Assembly: GCA_031273885.1 (NCBI GenBank)
Contig: JAISRA010000010.1
Span: forward strand, 1 to 10,420
Reading direction: 5' to 3'
DNA length: 10,420 nucleotides
From: Endomicrobium sp.
GTDB lineage: Bacteria; Elusimicrobiota; Endomicrobiia; Endomicrobiales; Endomicrobiaceae
Below the pieces are notes generated by a model. It did not search any database. It was not told where the DNA came from and saw only the letters and a program-made list of their open reading frames with translations. Below are positions 1 through 6,967 of the stretch, in pieces. A program made the position numbers and the translations under genes. The first letter of the stretch is position 1; every line of letters starts with the position of its first letter.

Positions 1-733
1 AATACCTACCGGCATTCAATATATTTTCTATACTAAAACCAAAATTGTTTGGAATTAATCTTTTTCTTTGTTCATCACTAACAGCATGCAAAGAAATTGC
101 AAGGCGAATACCAAAATTATTGTCCGCAAGTTTTTTTATCGCAGGCACAACACCTACGCTTGAAAGAGTTATATGTCTTTTGCCTATTGCAAACCCTTTA
201 TTTGACAAAAGCGAATCTAAAACAGAACTAATATTGTTAAAATTAAGAGTAGGCTCTCCCATACCCATAAACAATACACTAGAAATTTTTTCTTTGGTGT
301 CGTTTTCAATCTGTAAAATCTGTTCTAGTATCTCTCCTCTGGTTAAATTTCTGACAAGTCTAACTTTACCGGAAGAACAGAACGCACACATTACCGGACA
401 TCCAATCTGAGACGAAATACATACTGAACTTTTTCCTTTCATATGCAAAAAAACCGCAAAAAAATATTTTTTATCTATGGTTTTAAAAGTATATCTTATT
501 GTACTGTCAATTAAAGATTTTTCTTTTTTTACTATTTTTAAAGCTCTTAACAGAAACCTTTTTTCAAGTTTTTCTCTTAACTTTTTTGATATATTTGTAA
601 ATTCTTCAAAAGAAGCGACTTTTTTTACATAAATCCACTCTATCATTTGACTGATTCTATAATCTTGCTTTATTACAGATTTTACTGCCGTTTTAAGTTT
701 TGCATTTGTTAAATCCAATATATATTTTTTCAT
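1..733 (-). CDS. rlmN: RlmN, dual-specificity 23S rRNA/tRNA adenine-C2 methyltransferase (N-terminal part, cut by window edge)
   Basis: Radical SAM enzyme that methylates C2 of A2503 in 23S rRNA and of A37 in some tRNAs. About 244 codons are visible from ATG at 733 and the frame stays open to base 2. After a Lys-rich N-terminal accessory domain comes SSQIGCPVMCAFCSSG, with the CX3CX2C motif that holds the radical-SAM 4Fe-4S cluster. It is followed by LFMGMGEPTLNFNNI (the GMGEP SAM-binding motif) and LSSVGVVPAI, LAISLHAVSDEQRKRLIP, all typical of RlmN. The C-terminal part with the methyl-carrying Cys lies outside the window. The start is only 6 bases after the pgi stop and has no clear Shine-Dalgarno sequence, so translation is probably coupled to pgi. 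Several runs of six or seven A or T interrupt the gene, but I recounted them and the frame is intact. Confidence 0.95.
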   Translation of the reverse strand, partial: MKKYILDLTNAKLKTAVKSVIKQDYRISQMIEWIYVKKVASFEEFTNISKKLREKLEKRFLLRALKIVKKEKSLIDSTIRYTFKTIDKKYFFAVFLHMKGKSSVCISSQIGCPVMCAFCSSGKVRLVRNLTRGEILEQILQIENDTKEKISSVLFMGMGEPTLNFNNISSVLDSLLSNKGFAIGKRHITLSSVGVVPAIKKLADNNFGIRLAISLHAVSDEQRKRLIPNNFGFSIENILNAGRY

Positions 734-739
734 ACATAT

Positions 740-2386
740 TTATTTTTGATTCGCTTTAAAAATTTTTATTAAATTCTCTGTTGAACTGTCATGTTTATTA
801 TTTGCCTGCTCTTTAAGTTCAGGTAAAATAACGTTTGCCAAGACTTTTCCAAGCCCTACTCCCCACTGATCAAAACTGTTAACACGCCACATAATGCCTT
901 GAGTGAATATTTTATGTTCGTAAAGCGCAATTAACGCACCTAAGGTTTTAGGTGTAAGGCTATCAATTAAGATACTGTTTGTAGGTTTATTTCCTTCATA
1001 CACTTGATGTGGAGCTAAAATCTCTATCTCATTGAGAGAATGCCCCATTTCTTTAAGATTTTCAACAACTTGATCCTTGGTAAGACCAAAAGCCAAAGCT
1101 TCAGTTTGAGCAAAATAATTTGCCATAAGTTTTTCGTGATGATCGCCAACTTTTTGCATTGGTTTTATAAAACCTATAAAATCACAAGGAATGAATTTTG
1201 TTCCTTGATGAATAAACTGATAAAAAGAATGTTGTCCATTTGTTCCGGGCTCACCCCAGATTATAGGCCCTGTCTCATAGTCAACCCTATCACCTTCAAA
1301 ATTTACAGTTTTACCGTTACTCTCCATATCTCCCTGCTGCAAATATGCCGGGAATCTATGTAAATAGTGACTATAAGGTAAAACAGCATGTGTTGAAGCC
1401 CCAAAAAAGTTATTGTACCAAATTCCTAAAACAGCCATAATTATTGGTATATTCTCTTCGTAAGGAGCATTTAAAAAATGTTCATCCACATAGTGAGCGC
1501 CGTCTAAAAGTTCCAAAAATTTATCAAAGCCTATAAAACAAGCAATCGACAATCCTATTGCCGACCAGAGAGAATATCTGCCACCAACAAAATCCCAGAA
1601 TTCAAACATATTATTTTTATCAATACCGAACTCAGACACTTTTTTTGTGTTTGTGGAAAGCGCAACAAAATGGTTTACAACAGCTTTATCACCGAGCTTT
1701 TCTGTAACCCAATTCCTTGCAGTTAGCGCGTTAGTAATTGTTTCAGTTGTCGTAAAAGTTTTTGAAGCAACTATAAAAAGTGTATTTTCTGGTTTTAACT
1801 TTTTTAATACATTGTACATATCTGCAACATCGATATTAGAAACAAAATAAATATTGGGGCCGTCATTCGCATAATACCTTAATGCTTCGCAAACCATTCT
1901 GGGCCCTAAATCAGAACCGCCTATACCTATATTTACAACATCTGTAATTTTCTTACCAGTTGCGCCAAGCCATTTTCCGTTTCTTAAATCATTACTGAAT
2001 TTTTCCATTTTTGCAAGAACTGCATTAATTTCAGGCATTACATTGTTCCCATCAACATAAATGGGACTTTCACTTCTATTTCTTAAGGCTGTATGCAAAG
2101 CAGGTATTTTCTGAGTCCAATTTATTTTTTCACCTAAAAACATTTTTTTTGCCCACCCGTTTACTCGTGCGGCTTTTGCAAAATCCATTAAAAGTTTAAA
2201 AGTATCCGAAGTTATAATATTTTTTGAATAATCAAAAGTTATTCCTATGTTAGTATCACGTATAGAAAACTCATTGAATCTATTTTTATCTTTAAATAGA
2301 TCCCTTAAATGAAGATTTTTGACTTCATTATAATTCTTCTCAAGATTCTGCCATTGTGGAATTTTTTTGAGTTCAAATTTACTCAT
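740..2386 (-). CDS. pgi: Glucose-6-phosphate isomerase
   Basis: Cytosolic glycolytic enzyme interconverting glucose-6-phosphate and fructose-6-phosphate. The 548-residue length is normal for the long bacterial form. Family landmarks in order: [11 protein letters not shown] (about 152-162), SKTFTTTET (209-216), [12 protein letters not shown] (268-279), [10 protein letters not shown] (350-359), [14 protein letters not shown] (378-391) and [11 protein letters not shown] (504-514). The catalytic residues Glu355, His386 and Lys514 are all present. The usual FDQWGVELGK motif reads GVGLGK here, so a highly conserved Glu at 511 is Gly. The start is supported by AAGGAG seven bases upstream of ATG. It is the first gene of a pgi-rlmN unit and is divergent from the RNA methyltransferase; a candidate promoter lies at 2507-2535. 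Confidence 0.97.
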   Translation of the reverse strand: MSKFELKKIPQWQNLEKNYNEVKNLHLRDLFKDKNRFNEFSIRDTNIGITFDYSKNIITSDTFKLLMDFAKAARVNGWAKKMFLGEKINWTQKIPALHTALRNRSESPIYVDGNNVMPEINAVLAKMEKFSNDLRNGKWLGATGKKITDVVNIGIGGSDLGPRMVCEALRYYANDGPNIYFVSNIDVADMYNVLKKLKPENTLFIVASKTFTTTETITNALTARNWVTEKLGDKAVVNHFVALSTNTKKVSEFGIDKNNMFEFWDFVGGRYSLWSAIGLSIACFIGFDKFLELLDGAHYVDEHFLNAPYEENIPIIMAVLGIWYNNFFGASTHAVLPYSHYLHRFPAYLQQGDMESNGKTVNFEGDRVDYETGPIIWGEPGTNGQHSFYQFIHQGTKFIPCDFIGFIKPMQKVGDHHEKLMANYFAQTEALAFGLTKDQVVENLKEMGHSLNEIEILAPHQVYEGNKPTNSILIDSLTPKTLGALIALYEHKIFTQGIMWRVNSFDQWGVGLGKVLANVILPELKEQANNKHDSSTENLIKIFKANQK

Positions 2387-2506
2387 TATATTCTCCTTTT
2401 TTATATTTTATATTAATGAATGTGTTTATGACTGCGATAGATACAAACGAAAAAATACTAACTCTACACACCGGCTACTATAATATAGCACAGTTTATAG
2501 TATTGT

Positions 2507-2535
2507 GTTATAGTATTTTCTGTTTACTTTTGCAA
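2507..2535 (-). promoter_or_regulatory. Candidate sigma70 promoter for pgi-rlmN
   Basis: Minus strand: -35 TTGCAA (2530-2535), a 17-base spacer, then -10 TATAAC (2507-2512). The same -35 hexamer and spacing recur upstream of the rubredoxin gene (8427-8455). It would give a leader of roughly 115 bases before the pgi ATG. The -10 box lies within one copy of a direct 10-base repeat, so two overlapping -10-like boxes exist 13 bases apart. Predicted from pattern only. Confidence 0.45.
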
Positions 2536-2596
2536 CCCCTTTAAGCATTGACAACAATGTGTTGCACCTACTTGTTCGTAGGCGAAGCTAGGGGTT
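2534..2596. repeat. Inverted-repeat element that can fold as a three-way junction
   Basis: AACCCCT (2534-2540) pairs with AGGGGTT (2590-2596). AGC (2544-2546) with GCT (2587-2589) extends the closing stem across a 3-base bulge. Inside are two hairpins: ATTG/CAAT with a 4-base loop (2547-2558) and CCTAC/GTAGG with a 6-base loop (2567-2582). It is GC-richer than its surroundings. At 63 bases and without a D arm or anticodon arm it is not a tRNA. It could be a small structured RNA, an attenuator-like leader element or a dispersed palindromic repeat. Confidence 0.5.
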
Positions 2597-2827
2597 ATAC
2601 TAATTAATCTGTTACCAGTACCAGTATAAAGTACAAATAATCTTCGGCATATTTAAGCTATTTTTATTGAATTATAACTTTTGCTCTATTTGTTTTCTAT
2701 TGTATCTATTGAGGATCATTCTATATAGAAATTAAAATCTATCTTAATCTTACCTAAACTTAAATTTTTAATTTACGGTATAAATCACATTTTTTTTCTT
2801 CTATAAATAATATGATAAAATTTAAGA

Positions 2828-3586
2828 ATGAAAATTGAAAGTATTAGGAATCAAATATTTAAAGAAACACTTCAACTGCAGGATAAAAAATTTCGTGATA
2901 AAAATAATCTTTTTATTGTTGAGGGCAAAAAACAAGTCAAAGAAATTTCAAAATACTGGCATATAAAACAAATTTTTATCTCTGAAAAACATAAAAACAC
3001 TATTAAAATTAAGAATTTTACAAATGTTATAGTTCTTTCCGAGAATTTATTCAATAAGTTAGTATCAACACAATCTCCTCAAGGAATAATGGCTGTTGTA
3101 AAAAAAAAGCAATATAACGTTAAAAAAATTGTTAAAACACGTGGATTATTTATAATCTTAGAAAACATTCAAGATCCAGGAAATCTTGGAACGATTATAC
3201 GTTCTGCAAACTCATTTGCGGCCAAAGCCGTGTTTGTGTCAAAAGGGAGTGCTGATATCTATTCTGAGAAAACTTTAAGAGCCACAATGGGTTCGATATT
3301 TCATTTACCTGTAATAAACGATATTAATATTGAGGACACTTTAAACATAATGAAAAAGGAGAAAATTACTATTTTTGCAGCGTCTATAAAAGGGGAGAAA
3401 TATTTAAATGACATTAAATTCCCAAGCAAAAAAGCTTTTATAATAGGGAATGAAGCAAATGGACTGAAAAGTGAAACAGAAGATTTGGCGGATGAGCTTG
3501 TTAAAATATATATGCCTGGCAGGTCTGAATCTTTAAATGTTGCCATCGCTGCATCTATAATTATGTACGAAGCAACAAAGAGATGA
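2828..3586 (+). CDS. SpoU/TrmH-family RNA 2'-O-ribose methyltransferase
   Basis: SAM-dependent methyltransferase that methylates a ribose 2'-OH in rRNA or tRNA; the target nucleotide cannot be read from sequence. Residues 24-93 form the N-terminal SpoU substrate-binding (L30e-like) domain (FIVEGKKQVKE). The SPOUT trefoil-knot domain follows with its three motifs: ILENIQDPGNLGTIIRSA (110-127, Asn113 and catalytic Arg125), IIGNEANGL (205-213) and MPGRSESLNVAIAASIIMYE (229-248, conserved Ser/Asn). The 252-residue length is typical of this TrmH/RlmB-like subgroup. The ATG at 2828 fits the start of the binding domain, although the preceding Shine-Dalgarno is weak (TAAGA). It is a single-gene unit, convergent with the rubrerythrin operon. 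Confidence 0.93.
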   Translation: MKIESIRNQIFKETLQLQDKKFRDKNNLFIVEGKKQVKEISKYWHIKQIFISEKHKNTIKIKNFTNVIVLSENLFNKLVSTQSPQGIMAVVKKKQYNVKKIVKTRGLFIILENIQDPGNLGTIIRSANSFAAKAVFVSKGSADIYSEKTLRATMGSIFHLPVINDINIEDTLNIMKKEKITIFAASIKGEKYLNDIKFPSKKAFIIGNEANGLKSETEDLADELVKIYMPGRSESLNVAIAASIIMYEATKR

Positions 3587-3705
3587 TAAACGATTCATTG
3601 CTGAAGTTTAAGGGTAGATATTTTTATGAAATATTTTAATTTGCTAGACTTAAAAATATTTTGACATTATCAAATAGTTTTTTGTGCATACTTTATACTT
3701 TTGCA

Positions 3706-3746
3706 AATATTTAAAGAGTCGGAATAAAGCCGGCTCTTTAAATATT
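3706..3746. terminator. Long hairpin, likely bidirectional terminator
   Basis: A 17-base-pair stem (3706-3722 with 3730-3746, one G-T pair) closes a 7-base loop. It lies between the plus-strand methyltransferase, which ends at 3586, and the minus-strand rubrerythrin, which ends at 3763. The A/T-rich outer stem supplies U-rich RNA on both strands, although a separate U-tract after the hairpin is weak. The convergent position suits a shared terminator. The other roughly 120 bases of this gap hold nothing I recognise. Confidence 0.8.
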
Positions 3747-3762
3747 GCTTTATAAAGTCTGA

Positions 3763-4341
3763 TTAGAAATTATCAACCAACTTTTCCATGTAAGATTTAG
3801 TATGTAAACACGCCGGACATTTATTCAAAGCTTCCTTACTTTCATATACATATCCACAGTTGCGACATTTCCATTTTATAGCTACATCTTTTTTGAAAAC
3901 CCTGTCATTTCTAAGATTATCTAAAAGTTTTGAATATCTTGATTCATGATGTTGTTCAGCTACACAAATTTTTCTAAAACATTCAGCTATTTCAGGAAAG
4001 CCCTCTTCATCAGCTACCTTTGTCGCATTTGGATAAACTTTTGTATATTCCTCGTACTCCCCTTCCGCTGAAAATCTTAAATTCTCAATGGTAGTACTGA
4101 CAATTCCTGCAGGAAAAGTTCCAATAATTTCAAGAGAGCCGCCTTCCAAAAAATTGAAAAATCTTTCTGCATGTTCTTTTTCATTATCAGCAGTTTCTGC
4201 AAAAACTGCAGCAATTTGTTCAAATCCTTCTTTCCTTGCTTTTGCAGCAAAATAAGTATATCTCATTCTTGCTTGTGATTCTCCTGCAAATGACCCCAAC
4301 AAATATTTCTCTGTTCTTGTTCCCTTAATCGATTTTACCAT
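3763..4341 (-). CDS. rbr: Rubrerythrin (non-haem di-iron peroxidase)
   Basis: Reduces hydrogen peroxide to water in the cytoplasm of anaerobes, with electrons arriving through rubredoxin. The 192-residue length matches classical rubrerythrin. The N-terminal four-helix ferritin-like domain carries the di-iron ligands Glu21 (AGESQARMRY), Glu54 and His57 (EKEH), Glu94 and Glu97 (EGEYEEY), and Glu129 with His132 (EQHH). The C-terminal rubredoxin-like domain binds one Fe through Cys159, Cys162, Cys175 and Cys178 (CRNCGY...CPAC). AAGGAGGAG about ten bases before ATG supports the start. It is last in the oxygen-defence run, 49 bases after the superoxide reductase gene and followed by the strong hairpin. 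Confidence 0.97.
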   Translation of the reverse strand: MVKSIKGTRTEKYLLGSFAGESQARMRYTYFAAKARKEGFEQIAAVFAETADNEKEHAERFFNFLEGGSLEIIGTFPAGIVSTTIENLRFSAEGEYEEYTKVYPNATKVADEEGFPEIAECFRKICVAEQHHESRYSKLLDNLRNDRVFKKDVAIKWKCRNCGYVYESKEALNKCPACLHTKSYMEKLVDNF

Positions 4342-4390
4342 ATACTAAACTCCTCCTTTCTAAATCAATATTCATGTACAGTCAAATACA

Positions 4391-4840
4391 CTATTTTATT
4401 TCCACTTCATTAAACCACCGACCATGAATATTGCAATTTCCTATAACTTGAACCTTGCCTTTTGTCTTACTATTTAAATGAATAACTGCAGAAGGATTTA
4501 TATTAGCTGTAAGTATAATCTTTGATACAAATTTATTATCAATATAAAAAACTATCTCTGTTATATGATGCTCCGATAATGTAGGATGAGCTATTTCCCC
4601 AACTTTTACATGAACATCTATACAACCAGTATCTTGAAATAGACCACATTCTTGAACTATTGTGAACATCGGCACATGTTTTTTTTCTGTTTCACCAGTA
4701 CCGAAAACTACTTTAAAATCCGGCAGTTTATAAGCATCCTCTTTTTCCTCAAACACATTCTCTAAATGACAAACAGGGCACCAATCTTTCTTTCCATCTA
4801 ACGCGACGTATCCGCAAACTTTACACACTAATCCTTTCAT
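4391..4840 (-). CDS. dfx: Desulfoferrodoxin-type superoxide reductase
   Basis: Reduces superoxide to hydrogen peroxide without making O2, using electrons from rubredoxin; rubrerythrin next door can remove the peroxide. The C-terminal SOR domain has all five ligands of the mononuclear Fe site: His55 (KKHVP), His85 and His91 (HPTLSEH), Cys136 and His139 (CNIHGRW). The catalytic Lys before the first His is present (Lys54), but the usual Glu of EKHVP is Lys53, with a Glu one place earlier. The N-terminal domain is a rubredoxin or zinc-ribbon type CX2C...CX2C (Cys6, 9, 21, 24), like the tail of rubrerythrin, not a desulforedoxin domain with adjacent Cys residues. AGGAGG about ten bases upstream supports the start. 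The 84-base gap before it contains a perfect TATAAT (4882-4887, minus) without a clear -35, so an internal promoter is possible. Confidence 0.95.
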   Translation of the reverse strand: MKGLVCKVCGYVALDGKKDWCPVCHLENVFEEKEDAYKLPDFKVVFGTGETEKKHVPMFTIVQECGLFQDTGCIDVHVKVGEIAHPTLSEHHITEIVFYIDNKFVSKIILTANINPSAVIHLNSKTKGKVQVIGNCNIHGRWFNEVEIK

Positions 4841-4924
4841 AACACACTTCCTCCTAAATTTAAAAATTTAATTAACACATTATTATATATTTTAAATTAA
4901 GTTACAAATAATAACCGAAAAAAT

Positions 4925-6115
4925 CTACTTTTCGTTCTTTATTTTTAAAGCAAAAGCTTTACCTGCCTCAAAACATTTATTCAATTCTCCATCAGTAGGA
5001 TTAAAAATGACTCTTAATGACGAATCAAACGATGTAACGTTGGAAACTGTGTCTTCAATATCTTTAATTGCCTCGCCACTCCAACCATAAGAGCCAAATG
5101 CAAAAGATTTACGCTTTTTAGCTTTTGATCCTTTAAGGAAATGTAAAAAACCCGCCATTGCAGGTAGCATCTCACTATTATGAGTTGACGATCCAAAAAT
5201 CCAGCCTTTAGTGTCAAGCATATACGAAGCAATGTCTGTTCTGTCATTTTTTGTTACGTCAAACAAAACAGCATCAACACCTTCTGAGGTTACTCCCTCG
5301 ACAATCTTTCTCGCCATTTTTTCGGTAGACTCCCACATTGTTTCGTAGACAACAGCAACTCTATTTTTACATGAATGTGACGACCAGTACAAATATTTTT
5401 GCATAATTTCAGATATATGCTTGCGCCATACAAGTCCATGACTTGGAGCAATAAGTTCAATACCATTATTTAATTTATTTATTGCGGCAATTTTTGAAGA
5501 AACGAGTGCACTGAAAGGCCAAAGTATATTTGCATAATATTTTTGAGCTTCATCCATCAGAGCGGCAAAATTAACTTCATCATCAAAAATTTCATTTGTA
5601 GCATAATGCTGACCAAAACCATCATTTGAAAATAAAATCTTATCGTAACCCGAATACGTAAACATACTGTCAGGCCAGTGTATCATCGGAACGTCTATAA
5701 AATCTAAAGTTCTTACGCCGATATTTAAACTCTGTCCTGATTTTACCGCAATCCAGTCTCCGCTTACTCCGTAGTATTTTAAAAGTCCTTGCCTTGCTTT
5801 TTCTGTGCCATAAATTTTTGCATTTGGACAGAGTTTTAATATTTCAGGAAAGGAACCAGAATGATCCGGTTCGATATGATTGATTATTATTGTGTCTATT
5901 TTTGATGGCTCTATAACGGTTTTTATATTATCTATCAACTCTTTTTCAAAACCTTTACGTACCATATCAATCAATGTTATTTTTTTATCGAGAATTAGAT
6001 AAGAATTATAAGTAACACCTCTTTTTGTCACATACGTATATCCGTGAAAACGCCTTTCATTCCAATCTATCGACCCTACTGTATAAACACCATCTTTTAC
6101 TAATCTAGCTACCAT
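4925..6115 (-). CDS. fprA: Flavodiiron protein (rubredoxin:O2/NO oxidoreductase)
   Basis: Four-electron reduction of O2 to water, or NO to N2O, protecting anaerobes; fed by rubredoxin. The 396-residue length is the class A form. Residues 1-250 are the metallo-beta-lactamase-like domain with the complete di-iron set: His80, Glu82, Asp84 and His85 (HIEPDH), His146 (MIHWPDS), Asp165 (FSNDGFGQH) and His226 (APSHGLVW). Residues 252-396 are the FMN-binding flavodoxin domain (VAVVYETMWESTEKMA, FGSSTHNSEMLP, FGSYGWSGEA). There is no extra rubredoxin or flavin reductase domain, so it needs a separate rubredoxin such as the one at 8224-8382. AAGGAG seven bases before ATG supports the start. It lies 24 bases downstream of the small Cys-rich gene. 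Confidence 0.97.
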   Translation of the reverse strand: MVARLVKDGVYTVGSIDWNERRFHGYTYVTKRGVTYNSYLILDKKITLIDMVRKGFEKELIDNIKTVIEPSKIDTIIINHIEPDHSGSFPEILKLCPNAKIYGTEKARQGLLKYYGVSGDWIAVKSGQSLNIGVRTLDFIDVPMIHWPDSMFTYSGYDKILFSNDGFGQHYATNEIFDDEVNFAALMDEAQKYYANILWPFSALVSSKIAAINKLNNGIELIAPSHGLVWRKHISEIMQKYLYWSSHSCKNRVAVVYETMWESTEKMARKIVEGVTSEGVDAVLFDVTKNDRTDIASYMLDTKGWIFGSSTHNSEMLPAMAGFLHFLKGSKAKKRKSFAFGSYGWSGEAIKDIEDTVSNVTSFDSSLRVIFNPTDGELNKCFEAGKAFALKIKNEK

Positions 6116-6139
6116 AATTAAATCTCCTTTATATGAATA

Positions 6140-6313
6140 TTACTTATTTTCAGGTGTATGTAAAGGAACCTTATCGTATTTAGGTGCATACTCTGACACT
6201 TTCATATCTTTTTTTGCGTTAATGCCGCAAGGTCTGCAAAACTTAGGACTCATACAGCCATTTTTTAATTCGAGTTCACAATGAGGACATAAACAGCTCT
6301 GATTTTTATGCAT
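6140..6313 (-). CDS. Small six-cysteine protein, probable metal-binding knot
   Basis: A 57-residue protein that I cannot assign to a named family. Cys7, 9, 12, 20, 26 and 29 lie in the first half, with the core CPHCELELKNGC then FCRPCG, a CXCX2CX7CX5CX2C spacing that suggests a zinc-ribbon or iron-binding site. The second half is charged and probably flexible, with no Cys, signal peptide or membrane segment. I chose the start at 6313 because AAGGA, formed by the last codons of iscU, sits at the right distance. A longer frame beginning inside iscU would be an out-of-frame overlap without a ribosome binding site. Only one base separates it from the iscU stop, so translation is likely coupled. 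Its position between an Fe-S scaffold and FprA suggests a role in Fe, Fe-S or redox handling, which is inference only. Confidence 0.8.
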   Translation of the reverse strand: MHKNQSCLCPHCELELKNGCMSPKFCRPCGINAKKDMKVSEYAPKYDKVPLHTPENK

Positions 6314-6314
6314 A

Positions 6315-6692
6315 TTATTTTCCTTGTTTAATCTTATAGTTTTCAATTGCTCTATGCAATGCATCTGCTCCAAGATTTGAGCAATGCATTTTATTTGGTG
6401 GAAGCCCGCCTAAAGCCTTTGCAACATCTGCATTTGTGAGATTCATGACTTCATCGAGCGTTTTGCCAACCGCCATTTCTGAAACTATAGAAGAAACAGC
6501 TATTGCCGCACCACATCCAAAAGTTTTAAATTTAACATCTTCAATTTTATTATCTTTAACTTTTATGTAAAAAGTCATCATATCACCGCATACTGGGTTA
6601 CCAACTTCACCAACACCGTCTGCATCTTTTATTTCTCCGATGTTTCGCGGATTTGCGAAATGATCCATAACTTTTTCCGAATAAAACGCCAT
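6315..6692 (-). CDS. iscU: Fe-S cluster assembly scaffold IscU/NifU-N
   Basis: Scaffold on which 2Fe-2S and 4Fe-4S clusters are built before transfer to apoproteins. The 125-residue length is that of stand-alone IscU, without the NifU C-terminal domains. All key residues are present: Cys35 and Asp37 (GNPVCGD), Cys60 (FGCGAAIA), and Lys101, His103 and Cys104 (LPPNKMHCSNLGADAL). The N-terminal YSEKVMDHFANPRNIG is the family signature. The ribosome binding site is unusually strong (GGAGGGGG directly before the start). It follows the NifS-like gene on the same strand but is separated from it by 275 bases, so it may have its own promoter. The scaffold looks fully functional, in contrast to the altered NifS-like partner. 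Confidence 0.97.
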   Translation of the reverse strand: MAFYSEKVMDHFANPRNIGEIKDADGVGEVGNPVCGDMMTFYIKVKDNKIEDVKFKTFGCGAAIAVSSIVSEMAVGKTLDEVMNLTNADVAKALGGLPPNKMHCSNLGADALHRAIENYKIKQGK

Positions 6693-6967
6693 TTTCCCCC
6701 TCCAATATTTTTACTATTTCTGTTACACCGACAACAGTAATAACTAACACTTAACGATCATCAAAGTTACAGCACACAATTAGTTGTCTCTTCAGAGCTT
6801 AGGGTTTAAGTCGAAATATAAAAAATAAGAATACTAATGATTGGAAGCAAAACGAAGCAAATTGCTGTTATATAAGCTTTCATTTCTCAAAGTTGTAGCT
6901 TTAAATATCAAAATCGTTTAACCTGAACCCATCACTGATACGCCAAAAATACAGGCGCGTTATTTCT
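6693..6967 (-). other. Gap between NifS-like gene and iscU
   Basis: I see no coding sequence. On the minus strand TTGATG, a 16-base spacer and TATTAC form only a weak promoter candidate just upstream of iscU. Close to the NifS stop is a short GC-rich inverted repeat (CGCC/GGCG) without a U-tract, too weak to call a terminator. By contrast the neighbouring genes of this run are 1 to 84 bases apart. Confidence 0.4.

Larger units (their letters stand above)
2387..2827. other. Intergenic region between divergent pgi and RNA methyltransferase genes
   Basis: No coding sequence is recognisable on either strand. The half near pgi holds a minus-strand promoter candidate (2507-2535) and a perfect 10-base direct repeat, TTATAGTATT, at 2495-2504 and 2508-2517 that overlaps its -10 box. 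Next to it is the inverted-repeat element at 2534-2596. The half near the methyltransferase is very AT-rich, with an eight-T run near 2790. A TATAAA/TATGAT stretch just before the plus-strand gene could be a -10 box, but I see no convincing -35 partner. Confidence 0.6.

Noticed and set aside
420..480. Apparent frameshift in rlmN at paired seven-A and seven-T runs
   Set aside because: Recounting every run shows that the frame continues correctly from the N-terminal domain into the CX3CX2C motif; the gene is intact as far as visible.
2534..2596. Truncated tRNA gene suggested by a 7-base acceptor-like stem and a GTTCG in a loop
   Set aside because: It is only 63 bases long, without a D arm, anticodon arm or proper seven-base T loop.
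6946..6967. CGCC/GGCG inverted repeat just after the NifS-like gene as terminator
   Set aside because: The stem has four pairs, the loop is long and no U-tract follows on the minus strand.
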